Of a DNA stretch of 64,000 nt, positions 31,801 to 44,900 are shown piece after piece. The stretch covers positions 37,307,851-37,371,850 of the forward strand of contig OZ038392.1 of assembly GCA_964036045.1 (NCBI GenBank). Direction: 5' to 3'. The translations under genes were made by a program, and so were the position numbers. This DNA is from Eutreptiella sp. 'Long Island Sound 2002' (Eukaryota; Euglenozoa; Euglenophyceae; Eutreptiales; Eutreptiaceae). The notes beneath the pieces are model-generated. The model saw only the letters and a list, made by a program, of their open reading frames with translations. It was not told where the DNA came from and did not search any database. Every line of letters begins with the position of its first letter. Position 1 is the stretch's first letter.

Positions 31801-34800
31801 GATGAAGGTTTCATTTTCCCCAGCGGACGACGGCCAGAGGGTACATCTAGCTATTGTTACGTATGCACGAAAATCACCAAAAATCACCGAAAACTTCCAA
31901 GCGACGGACCGAAGCATATCGCATGCACGTCGGTACAGATTTCCTAAAATTGCCACCGGTAACCGGACAATATTGGTCTCTCTTTCAATGTTCTGTGCTG
32001 GGCACCGGTGGTACATGTGACTTTCACACAATCAAGACTGAGGGGTGATTTTTGCCGCTCTGCAAACTTTGTCGCAACTGTATTTGGGCAACTGCAGGCA
32101 CCACGGGTGACGAGATCTAGCACACTCAGACCGCCTTTTTGCAGTGCCCTGTTTGTCGCGTCGACCGTGTGTGTGTGTGTGTGTGTGTCTATGTGTGTAG
32201 CGTGTGTGTGGGTGCCAGCAGAGAGCTTGCGGTATTCAAAGCGGCTAGGGGACCCAGGGACAACGTCATTTGCCAAGATGATGATTACCACAGGACAGCT
32301 TTCGCACACAGAGTTCGGACTACAGATGACGGAGGAGCCCACACCAGCGGGCACTCACGAATCATTGTCAGGTGCAAAGCAGAACAAAAACAGAAGGATG
32401 TCCCACCTGCACTAGGCGCCTTTCTGCAATGCAAAGGATAGACCACGGGGGGGGGGGGGGCGTAGCATCGGGCCATACACCGACTCCTTCCCACTCTCGG
32501 ACCACTTTCAGGGTGGGGTCGGGGGGCAGCCAGGAGGGGGGGGGGGGAGGGCAGGCTTCATACCCTGACATATATGGCATAAAATGACCGCCTCATCGCG
32601 CAAATCACTTCGAAGCATGCAGGAACGCGTCACGTGCCCTTCGTGGGGTGCTCCTCCTCAGAGTCCCAAAACATGGGTGATGGAAGTGGTGGAGATGACG
32701 GAGGTGAAGAAAGGAGGCCTAATAGCGCTTGTCCAAGGGCCGATCAAAGTGGGCCCAAAAGAGGGCGGAAATGCTACATCACCCCTACATTCTCGGGGAT
32801 CCCCAACAAAGGGGACAAAATCAAAGCGGGCCCAAAAGAGGGCGGAAATGCTACATCACCCCTGCATTCTCGGGGATCCCCAAACAAAGGGGGACAAAAT
32901 CAGAATTGGCTGCCTCCACCCTACCCTCTGGGGGGCCCAAAAGTGGGCGGAAATGCTACATCACCCCTGCATTCTCGGGGGTCCCCAACAAAGGGGACAA
33001 AATCAAAGCACCAAAAAAAAAACAACAGAAAACCCTAAAAAAAAATTCTACTGTGTCCTTGACCCTGCCTAGGGTCTTGCATGCTGCCCCCACTGGGGAT
33101 TGAACCCATGACCCTGCAATTGCAGAGACACTACTTTACCCACTGGGGTATGGGCCATCTCTGAGAAATTTCTGCACAGGGTTGGTATTGGTATTTGGTC
33201 CAATTTGCTTTTCATCCATTATTGGGTTCTCCTAAAAAAACTGAGTATTTTGAGTATAGACACATGAGGTGAAAACCAAGTTTTTCACCCTCTACTAGAT
33301 CAAGCAAATTTTCCTTAGGGCGCCTTTAGTGCCCATGGTCCGGCACTTTCGGACCAAATTCCGGGAGGGGGGGGGGGGATTCGGCGTAAAGGGTCCGGTC
33401 CCGGCGAGCCCCCCGTGGGACAGACAAGGTTGTCAACATCCTGTATCCCAGCTGCAATCCGGCACAGCCTCTTGCAGCGTTGCAGAACCATAGGCCTGCA
33501 GGCAAAGAAAGCAAGCACAGCCAACTAAGGGATGGATAGCAAGGGAAGTCAGGCCATCCCTACCCTGCCCTCAGCACTGCCTGAGGTGAAACATGGAGAG
33601 GGGGCTACATAGGAACTTCGGGTTCGGGTACCAACCATCAACCCCCCCCCGTGTTCCTCCGGATACCCGGACGAGTGACAAACCAACAAGGAAACCTCCA
33701 ATTTTTAGCTAACATTCATGAAGCATGCAGAAAACGCCCCATCACCGGGGTGCTACACACACACAATCACCAAGGAGACAGTCAGGTCAAGCTGCCACAG
33801 GCAAGAGAAATCTGTATCCCACACCTGTGTGATTCCTTGCACAGCCAGGTCCCGGGACAAGACCCAGATACTATATGACTCCCCCCACCAGCAAGCATGC
33901 TTTTGTAACCATGCAGCCACCGCCCGAGCTGCTTCCTCTGGAGTGAGGGGGAGCCTGTACGAAATGATGAAGACGGCTTTGACAGTTGCTTGCACGTTGT
34001 GTGGCGTAGTTGCATACGCCCTGTGGATCCCCTTGTGCATGGCGCGCATTGCCTCTCCCCTCCCGAACCCAAACAGCATGCTAACCTGAAGCCATGCCAT
34101 TCACTCACGATTTGTGAGGCCTACATGACAGAGAATGGGAGGGCATTTTTCAGACGTCTGATAAAGATGTTGCCCAGACTCCGGGTACTTCGAGTGAGGG
34201 CTGATAGGGGGGGGGGGGGGGCAAGCGTAAACCCTACAAACGGGTCACACTTGACGGTTCAACAAAAGCCAGTCCACTCCCCCCGGTCCCTCTCACTATC
34301 ACCACTCCCATCGCTTTACAGAGAGGCCCACGAGAGGCCCCCGTACACCGAGTCTATACCTCTGTTATGCATTCGCACACCACAAGAAGGCCCCATGCCT
34401 TACGGAGGATGTTGCGAACGGTCTCCATCAGTGATGCCTAGGCCTATGGGGGGGCGCTGGTAGCCATCAAAATATTATCTCTAAACTGCACCAGGGCCAC
34501 TATGTGCTCACCCACCCAATAAGGAAAACCCGCTTCAGAAACGATCAGCGTACCGAGCTGTCTAAACAGGTTCCTCTTTCTGAAGACACACCACAAGCTG
34601 TGCAGATCTGCTGCCTAGGCACTGAACGGGCTGCCCATGGGTATGCATCCCGAACGCACCCACAGACGACCCGCTGCTCGTGCCCTATTGTTCACTGTGA
34701 GGTCAAACTCCACGAGCTACATGAGCTGCGCGTGACTCACCACCCGGAAATCTGCGGACGTAGCCCTCCCTGCTTGGTCTAGCTTCTTGTGCTTCTTGCA

Positions 34801-37800
34801 GACACTCCAAACCAAGTCAATACTTCTCCACCGTTTTTTTTTTTGCATACAGCCACTCCGACCCAGTCTCCATGTGTTCGAAGATCCACTGTGGCTTAAC
34901 TCTATTAGACTGTTCCTTAGAGTCCAGCTCCGCAAGGGCTGTCAACCTCAGACCGTCGATCCAGGCATACCATGTAGCGACATCCTGGATGCGCGGTATC
35001 TGAAAGGCCATGGGTATTTCTTTAATCATACACCACAAAAAGGTGGTGAATGCGCGCGCTTCCGTACGGAGTAACTATTTTGCGACTACTGGCTGTGGGT
35101 TAGCTGCTATTGGCCTCCATAACCACGTCCCCTTCCGCAATCCCTTCGCCTTCCCAATCAAATACAGTTTGCAATCTTTTGCTCGCTCGTTCCTTGGCCA
35201 CTCCTTTTCTACCATGAGCACTGCCATGAGATCGAGATCGCTGGCTGCCTTTTTTTGTGTCCTTTGTCTCACGGTATCCTTCCGCTTTTAGGAACTCAAT
35301 GACTGATTCCCATACCCATGCACGACAGAAGCCCCATATCTCTCCCGGACCTTTATCGACGATGCGGACATATATCATATGGGATACTCTCTTGACTAAT
35401 GTCTGGACAAACTTCACGTCTCCACCAGTTTCAGGAAATAGGGATGTGGGAAGGCAACTGGTAAGGTCAGGGACGTGGCCTTTAACCTGCTGTGCAAACG
35501 ACCGGATCGCCTTGACCGCCAAATCATGGGCTTTGAGCCCGTTTACTGGCACGCGGTCGCGCGGTCGCAATATTTTACCATTGGGTGTCTGCACAGTGAC
35601 TGGCACCAAAGCCAGGTGCCCTCCCGCAAGCCTTCAAGCATGCCTCGCTGAGCGTGGCAATAACACACCGGTTTTCTGTCAACTAGATTGGCCGCCCGCG
35701 CTGCCTGATCAAAAACTTTATGCAATTTGTGTGGGCTACTACGCACGACGCGAACCAAGCAGAAGTATGCCTGGCGCTGCCATGCCAGCATGTTGGCACT
35801 GCGCAGAATTCTTCGCAACACCCGGCATAACGCGGTTTTCTGGCTCGTTGTGACGTTAGGAACCACGACACTAGACGTGAGGGATAGGGGAACATTCAAT
35901 TGCTGAGACATGGATTGCGGCTCCGGCTGCATGAACTTAACACGACTGTAATCCTGGGAGTCCTTCGCGACGCACACCTCTTGTAGCACCCGCAGCACCC
36001 TTTTGTTGAGCCATCCCCTGTTGGACGAGGTCCGGCCGGCTGATGGGTGTGGGACTCCCGGTGCTACGTCATTGACAGCCCAGCGATGGAGCTGCCACCA
36101 CCAACCCCTCTCTCTTACCACCACCCATGTGGCTCGTACCGAAGGATAGAAATGCCCTAGTGGGCGTGGTCAGTCGTGGCCATAAGACGATGCAGGGTAC
36201 AACTGTCAAACCCCCGCGCAGCATCAGTCAAATACTTACGGAGCCTTTGACCTGGCGCGAGGTGCGTTTAACATACGGAATTCCGAGGTACAGGTGAAAA
36301 ATGGCGTGTGTAAGAAAGCAGCGGTGTGTACAACCGGTGAATGAAGCTCAAGCGTCTAACCTCCCACAGCCCTTTGTGTGTCTTATACGGAAGAAACGCA
36401 CTGCGCTGATGGAAGTTGTGCCCACCTCCCAATGCTTTTGTCGACCAATGCTTTTTCCATTTGGAGAGTGAGGGTACAGCAAATGGCCTTGCAGCGGGGG
36501 ATGGTGGGCGAAAAGACAAATACAGAGCCACACGCCCTAAGGGCAAGGCTCATGCGCAGTATTTGCACAGTGTCAAGCACCTGTAACGCCTCAGGCGACA
36601 TGTACAGGTAGAAATGTTTTCCTCCATCAAAAACAAAGCCTACACACAAGCTTGGGGTACCATGATGCTGAACAGTGGCCGGGCCTGGTCACAGACCCAA
36701 AACCACATGTGATCTAGCGGTAGGATCTCCGAGTTCACGACAATTGCTCTATGTAGATCCACAAACACCGCCACACCATGACCCGGCCCCTTATCGTGGA
36801 CACAACATTGAGCCACACTGCCTAAGGCTTCATGAAAAAAAAACCAAACACGGGTGGCATAGAGGGTGTGTAGCACGCGACGTTGGACGTACATTGCTGG
36901 AGCTTCCGCTATTGAGTCATCTGTTCTATGCCCCAAATGGTCCAACTCACATGCCCTGGACCATGGAATCTGCCATCACTGAGTTTACGTTCAGCTACCT
37001 AAGACCCTGCCGATAGAAGATTGTCAAAGAGGTGGCGAGTGTTGTCGCCAAAACTGCCGGTATGTACATATTTCAGAAGGCTATACAAGTGATCATGCAA
37101 ACAAGAAACAAACTCCTTCGTTTGTTAAAAGACGTGGTTGGCTAACCATAACTTTTGCTGCAAAAATTGGTAGTCCAGCATGGTGGCAAGGAGTGCATCC
37201 TGTCTATCATCATCCTCCGATCAGCTGGACCGATCCCCCGCTAAAATGTGAAGGAACACGGTTGCCCCCTCCCCCCGTTCCCTTGAGGGCTCAGGGGCCT
37301 CAAAGCTCTTTACCTCACCGCCTGGGCTAGACCCAAAGCAGGGGAAAAAACCTTCGGAGGCATGCAAGAGCTGTGCAGTACAACTTTAATGGCCTTCTTC
37401 TTTTCTGGAGTCACATACCCTGCAACGATCCCATCCACATTGGTGATCATTTCCTCCCCACAATGCTCCCGTAACCACATCCGGAGCCTTTCATCCTGAG
37501 CCACTCCCCATTCACCAAGCAGGACATCAAAGGCCTGCTCACACCACGCACTCTTGGTAGTTGGGGTTGAGTGGAGCCACATCGGCAACTCTATCCCCCA
37601 CCTTTCCGGCCCACCCCCCTGGTTGTGTGACGGCGACGATGCTGCCGCTGTTGCTGCTGGCACGAGGTCCGAACGCATCAACGTCAAGAGCTGCACCCTT
37701 TGTTGGACTCGGTGTGGGCAGTGGGCCTTGGTGTCGCCGCTTTGCTGTTTGGGCCGGCCCAGGGAGATCCTGTGGCGTGGCTTCCGTGGACTGGCGTTTA

Positions 37801-38950
37801 GCCCATGACAGTCGTACACGATCCATTTCCGCATCTCCTGTTGGACTGGACATTGTGGGCGTTGGTGCTGTGACTAGTGATGGGGCTAGGCTCTTCTCAT
37901 TCTCTTTCATGCGTACCAAGTATGTGTCAAACTCACTCCTCGGCAGAGCACTCTGTGCTTTTTCACGAACTGGTAGTGCAATTCTTCTTCATACCACATG
38001 TTGCAGCGCAACTTGGCAACGACGGCCTCGAACCATTCTTCCACTTGAGGCCTCCACTCTCGCAGCTGTGCCCCTTGTTTCTCTGCAAGGGCATATTTCC
38101 GTGCCGTTTCCTTCCTTTGTGGAGACCCGGGTTCACGCCTTCCTGCCGCCACTTAAGTAACGTCGCCATTTGGCGCTGCCCGATTTCCACAGGGTCGCTG
38201 AGTCCCTCTGGATTCGCCGGTTTTTTTTGGTGCGGCCATCTCTCCTTTGAGCTGTTCAATGTCCCTATTGTTTTCCGCACTCAGTGCCGTGCCTCTTCTC
38301 ATACATCCTCTTCTCATACATGTTCGCACATCGTAACCAATGTACCCACATTAGCAGCAAAGATCCTTCATCCGTATAGTGTCCCCTACCTCTGGTCACA
38401 AGACTGTTGGTGCCGACAACTTGCAATCACTCGTTGCATGATTAGGTTTCCCACGGCGAAGGCACCACATCTCTCTCGAGCGCGCTCCTGTTGTTGTCAC
38501 ATACGACGCGCGACCACCTCCGCTAGCACCAGGAGGGTTTTTCGGCACATGCTTAGATGGATCGTACTTCTCACGGGCTCTGATCTACTGTTCCTCGCTC
38601 CCACACAGCACACATTGATGAGCCTCTTGACGCGCGTTGGCAATGGGACACTCGTGGGCCCAGTGGTTTGCATCTCGGTCTGTCCCCTCACAAGACCAGC
38701 ATGGTTTTGGAGGGGGGTTTGACCCCGATGGCGGGCCAGCGTCACTCCCAGGGACTATGGGGCAATTACGTGCTACGTGCCGTGCTCTATGGCAACGAAA
38801 ACACATGTTCAGTCCAGCTGCTGCAGCTCCCGACCTTGATGCAACAGATGTAGATGGCACAAACAAAGATCAGCAGAATCGTTAAGGTAATCGGTGTCAA
38901 AGCCAATACGGAGACATAACCCGTTGGGTTTATCTCTACTGCCCAGCAAC

Positions 38951-38985
<35 letters not shown>

Positions 38986-41900
38986 AATGAAAACGCTCGC
39001 CAACAAGTGGACAAGCGAACTTCTCGTCACGTCAAGACCATGGGGAGGGAAGAAACCATGGGACTAGGCGCCATTTTGCAGGGAACATGCGCACAGAGAG
39101 GTCAAGCCATGCGGTTAGCGGTGTGAACAATCCTTCCTGAAGCAGGCCGAGGCATACCATGTGTCACACACATGTCATCTTGGGACTACTTGCAAGGCAG
39201 CGCGCACGCGCACACACACTCATACACACACATGAAACACCCACAAAGGAGCAGAAAGAGGGGGAGATGTGGCGGGAACCCAAGCCACACGGCCATGGAT
39301 GGCATTACAGTTTGCTCAGCAGGGTTTGAAATGGACTAGAAGTGGAGAAGTGGAGCAGGGGTTTTGGCACTACCCCCATACCGGGTCCCGGGAGATGCAC
39401 TTGGCCCAAAAAGCGCTGTGATGCCTAGGCGTGGGTAACCACCGCAGTGGCATGTACTATGTCCGCCAAAGTGCTCATCTCGTGGTACCGTGAGGCACCC
39501 GACCCCTCCCGGTCACCCCACCTGCCCCGCAGCAAAGGGGCATTCCCCCCGGGTTTTGCCGCATCGGTCACCGAGCCAAGCCGGGGGCCCCAAAGCCAGC
39601 TCCAGGAGCTGGTGCGGTACTCGGACTTGGTGAACGGCCGTTTGTAGCATCGCCATGAGCAAATCCTTCAATGTCACCGCCCGCTGGCAACCGCAGCTGC
39701 CAAAGCACTCATCGGTGCCCAAAACGTGGGTTGGGGGGCCGTACAAACACACACATGATATACGTAACACGGGCAACAGCCAAGACACAGGCAGCGATCA
39801 AGAAAGCCTGTTTGCAAAGATCTCGTCAGGCACAGTCAGAACAAAAGCATAGTCATTGTTTGCACTAGGCACCTTTCGAAAAAAAATAGACACTCACAAA
39901 CACACACACACACACACACACGTTGGAGAACCACGAAACAAGAACACAGCAAGAAAAGTGGTTAAGAAACATGTGTAAGCCATGTCCAGAAGGGTTCTCC
40001 GGCCCTCTGCGTGACCTGCAGGAAGCAGCAAGCGGTAAGCAACAGACAGCATGTGACTGGCGCTCAGGGCGAGCTGCAACTTGGGTTTACTAAGTTATCT
40101 CTCTCTATCAGCGAGCACCTTGGTGTAACGTCTCACTGTCATCGCTGACTTCTACGCGAGGCCGGCCGCTGCACCAAGGGTCCAAGCCCCGAATAGCAGG
40201 TCTCACAAGCCAGCACACATCAGTCACAGTGCAAGCAAGAGATGTTTGTATGCATGTATTGGATGCAACCATCCAACCGGCCGAAACAAAGGCACAGTAT
40301 CAGAGTGCCTCAGTGTGGGAGCCCGGAGCCCAGTCCTTCACCTACCGTATTAACAGGTTGGACCACCGCGCACCTCCTTGAGCAGTCACTGGTGCGGGCT
40401 CCAGGGCACTCATACCTGTGTACTGCCTGCCACGAGCTTCACAGAAGTGGCAACTCAGCATTGCCGGCGTATATAGACACGTGCTCACAGGCACACACAC
40501 AGACTTGCATACTTGCATGTTTGCGTGTTTGTGTGAAAGCAACGGACTGCTAAACGGTCAGCTGACTGCCAATAGCAGTATCACACACGTTGGAGAACCA
40601 CAAAACAAGAACGGAGCAAGAAAAGTGGTTAAGACACACACAATCACACACACAAGTGTAAACACACACAAATACGGACGATGGAAAATACACGGCAGAC
40701 ACACCGCAACCCAGTGGGTGTCAGTTGATTCAAAAAGCCATAAGAGGGAGAGAGAGGGAGAGAGAGAGGGAGATAGAGAGATAAATTAACATGCGCACAC
40801 GCACGCACACCAAATGCATAAGCACACACAAACAGACACACACCACAAACAGGAACACACACACGCACGCACAGGCACGCACACACAACACATGCGCACA
40901 TAAACACATCCGTGCACGTACAAGCCATACCCAATTAAGTATTGGTAGTAGGACTGGAAGAAGCCCAAGTTCCGTTCCGTGATCATCAAGCTGAAAACAT
41001 TGTCGACAGCTTTGCCCAGCAACTTCTTCAGAGTCGCTATCTCATTCTGTTCGCCCGCGAAGAAGGCGATGCTCTCCGCGTTCTCACGGATGCGGACGAG
41101 GCTGTATCGGAAATTGGCCTCCCGCTTCTCCTGCTCGAAGTTGAGCCCCACCAGCGGCTGTCCGATTTTGATACTGATCAGGGTACCCCTGAACAGAACG
41201 GGCTCAGGGCAAGGGCCACACAAGGGCCTTCAGTGCTTCAAGAAATGGGAAACTAAATAGGGTCTCAGTCCCGCTTGCAAATGCGGCTAGGGGCCAAAGG
41301 GTTGGGGCCAAAATCGGGCCGTTACAATGCAGTTGGAGAGCGGTTGGGGAAGGACGGACCCTCAGCCCAAAGGGAAACCAAGACTGCCTGGATTCCATGT
41401 GATGCACCAGTGGACACACGTGTGATGGGCCAGGGTGCAGTTCATTGGGGGTCGTTTGGGAGCGCTTCTGACTGGGTCAGGTACAGTGAGTGGTGCCGGG
41501 CAGGACTAGTGCAATACCCCGACGTTTCTCATCAATTTTCATCACGACGCTTGACAGCAGTCCTCAACCCTCCTCAACCTCTGTCAACCTCAACAGCCCA
41601 CAATGATCCTTGCCACCCTCCACAGCCCAAACCCTCCACAACTCTCCTGAAGCCTTGCATTCAAGAAAATAAGGGTTGAGGCATAGGGCACGGGCGGTCC
41701 CAATTAGTGAACAGTTGCACAACCACAGTCATACCCCAGGGCGTAGATAATGAGGACTGCAAAAAGTGGTGGGTAAATTGAGAACAGAATTCCCGCAAAG
41801 GCCACGAGGTCCGTCGTGGCACCCAAAATGGTGAAGAAAAAGCCCAAAGTAATGGAAGTGAACTGACTGACGTCTGATGTGATCCGCTGGTCGGGATTAT

Positions 41901-44900
41901 CCATGAGGGACCCGGTCTGGATGCGATAAAAGCTGCGCCCATCCAAATACTGCTGGATGAGGCGCTCCGTCAGCCACTGGCGCCATTCGACCTGTGCACA
42001 TGCCCCAGCACAGCACGTGGCATTGCAAACAGAAAACATGCAGCAGAGCAGCAGGCGATACACATCAATGTAATCCCTCAGGGGGCGTGTGCAGCAAGCA
42101 CGCACTATGGCAGTGTGCGCACCTGTTGGGACGACTATCACCGGAAAAGCATGATTACCGACCGAATACTTAAATCTTGCGGACCACTAAATTTTGCACA
42201 AGGCAATTTGAATTTTCTTGGAGAAAATTTGTGCACAGCCACCAAAAGACTAGAATTTTTAATGCCATTTCGGCAATTTTTCATTTTTGTGGATGCACTT
42301 TCACCAAAAAATAATTCTTTTCTGCGCGTCATTTTGCGCTTTTTGCACAGTTTTTTTTTTTTTGAGTGGCTCTTTGCAGGGGCATTTGCAGGTGCTTGGT
42401 GGTTCCCAGATGGATGGTGCTAACGTCTGGTGGTTCATGCATTGCTGTTGTTACTGCCTAGCTCTTCCTGGATGGATGCTGTTAATTATTGGCAGTTCAC
42501 GGAAGGGGGACCACCATGAATAATCAACAACATCCACCTCGGGAACACTAACAGCATCCCTTCAAGGACCACCAACAATTAACAGTATCTATCTAGGGAC
42601 CACTAGGATTTAATAGCATGCATCCAAGAACCACCAGGCATTAACAACATCCATGTAGGGGCCACCAATAATTTTTGGCACCCATCTAGGGACCACGAAT
42701 TCATAGCATTAGATGGGTGATGTTAATTCTTTGAATGGATGAAGTTAATTCTCGGTGGTCCCTGGTGTTGCTCCAATGATTTTGCCATTGGGTTAACTGC
42801 TAACCCTTCCGAGGGAAATCATCCTCGTTCTGCAGATGGCATTGGACTGTGGTACCTTCAAAGGCAGTGCGACAATCTGCCCACCTGCACAAATGCCAAA
42901 ATCAAGTGTCATCCACCCCAATGCCGGGTACCTTAGGTGCTCCACGGTCGCAACAGCACTTGCCATGGAAGTAGAAGCATATAACACTGATCCCGTTGAT
43001 CCCAGCTGACCATCAGTCTAAGTGGGATGGTGGATAGGTCCAATAAGTATGCCAGGCAGAGCATCTGCTTGGTAAGCCAACTCATCGATGCAGGAAAACC
43101 CACCCCCCAAACATCTGGATGCCACTCCTCCAGCATGGCAAGCACCATAGGATGCAACTCTGAAGTTGTGAACTCCAAACACGTTTCTACATGAGCCCTT
43201 ATTGTTGCCACAATGTAGTGCAAAGCGGCACTGGTCACCAAAGCTCGCCTCCCCTTCGCTCTGCATTGCAGTGCCTTGCTTGAATACAGAATGATCTGAC
43301 ATGGGTATCCAAATGGGACCCATAAACCAAGGGGACCACAAAAATTGCAAAACTTCCCAAAAAGTGCCAAAACCCTCTGTGTTGGCATATAATGAATGTC
43401 CCCGAGAGATATCTGTTCTGTGAGAATTGGAAGTGAAGCCCCTCCCGCATTTTGAGGGTGGGGAACTCAAAAGAACATGTTTTTGAAGGCATTTAGATGG
43501 GTAGGGGGGGGGGGTTGGGGCCTAGTAAGGGGTTGGAAGGGCAAAAAATAGGGCATGACATCATCCTAAGCAGATTGCTAAAAATAGGCACCTTAGGGAT
43601 GAAATTGGTGACTTGAGCCATTATTCAACCCTAAAAGTGACTGTGAATGATGAAAATGAGCAAAAGGAAGGGGAATGTTTCCAACTTCCATGGTATGGGG
43701 GGGCTAAAAGGTAGGGATGGGCAATTTTTAGGAGTAAAATGGCTATTTTTTTACCACTATGGGTAAGATTGTACCAACAGTGATGTCCTACCCCATTTTC
43801 TCATAATTTTGCCCTTGTGCAGCTCTCCCACTGTCCCAACCTTCTGTGAAACATAATTTTTGAGCTTTCCACCCGAACAATAGGGGGCCGGGTTACCTGT
43901 GCCCCCCCCCAAAAAAAAATTGCGCCGGGTAATGGGGGTAGAGGTGCAGTGCAGTGTTTCTGAAACTTGACCAAAACAGGCAATAAAAACCCAAACCGTC
44001 AATGGTAACGGCCAATTTTCGAAAAGAATATGTTCCTAGCCCCGGTAACCCATACATCCCCAAAAAGCCCTCTCCAAAGACTTTCCGAATATCTCTTGGG
44101 GACATTCGTTGTGCGCCAACATAGTGGTGTCGGTATCATGGAAAATAGGGCAGTCCCGACGTTACAATTTCTGGTCACGCAAGAGTTGCAGACCGTCATC
44201 AGGGAGCGCCTTAAGCGCAGTGCGCGCCCGGTGCAACTATTTGGGTGTTTGGCCGTAGCAGAAACCCATAGTTTGTGGTACTTTGGGCATCATTGTTGTT
44301 TGGTAGTAGGTTTTGATGCATTGGGGATATGGCATTTTTGGATTTTCACCCTGTTTCACCCATTTCTACCTTTTTGCACACTTTTTTTACCCATTTACAC
44401 CACACCTACTCTTTTTCTCGGTTGATTGATATGGTGATACACTTTCAGGGCGCCTGCTACAGGGTGCTGCTACAGGACACCATACTTCCTTCCTCATTTC
44501 TCAAGCCCACTTTCTCCATGGATCTCAGTATTGGGGGATAGGGTGTTCTATACACGCTCCACTGGCCTGCGACCTCCTGCCATGGTAGTTGGGATAGCTG
44601 AAGACTGACTCCCCCACTTGGAATACTACCTAGATGGGTTGAGAGTGGTGAATCGGCAATGCAAGATGGAGTCCATCTCCTTTGCCATTCCAAGTTCAGA
44701 TTCGCCACCTCACTGCCCTCCATCTCCACCGCCGAACGGGTTTTGGCACTTTTCCTGGGTTTTATGAACTTTTGGTCCAATGCGCCAAAATTTCGTCCCG
44801 TTGGGGTGGGGGGGGTATGCGTATACTTTTTGAAATCTGTGAGAAAAGGCCGTTTCAGAAATGTATGGCTTGGAGGGGGGGGTAGATGACCACATTTTTG

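Larger units (their letters stand above)
30049..40930 (-). other. ABC transporter intron 6 (10.9 kb)
   Basis: Donor at 40930, acceptor just right of 30048. It carries the decayed minus-strand retroelement (about 34.4-38.9 kb), SINE-like and minisatellite sequences (32.7-33.2 kb), several CA/GT microsatellites and a 48-bp dispersed repeat. Stretches 30.05-32.7 kb and 33.2-34.3 kb hold nothing I can name. Confidence 0.85.

Noticed and set aside
32584-33103. overlapping plus-strand frames of 124-162 residues
   Set aside because: They are translations of the 78-bp minisatellite in three frames; the repetition explains their length.
33061-33170. functional tRNA gene
   Set aside because: A and B boxes are present, but the acceptor, anticodon and T stems do not pair well. 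Reported as SINE-like instead.
37877-38722. 281-residue plus-strand open frame
   Set aside because: It lies opposite the zinc-knuckle/gag-like minus-strand sequence, which has recognisable motifs. The plus frame has none.
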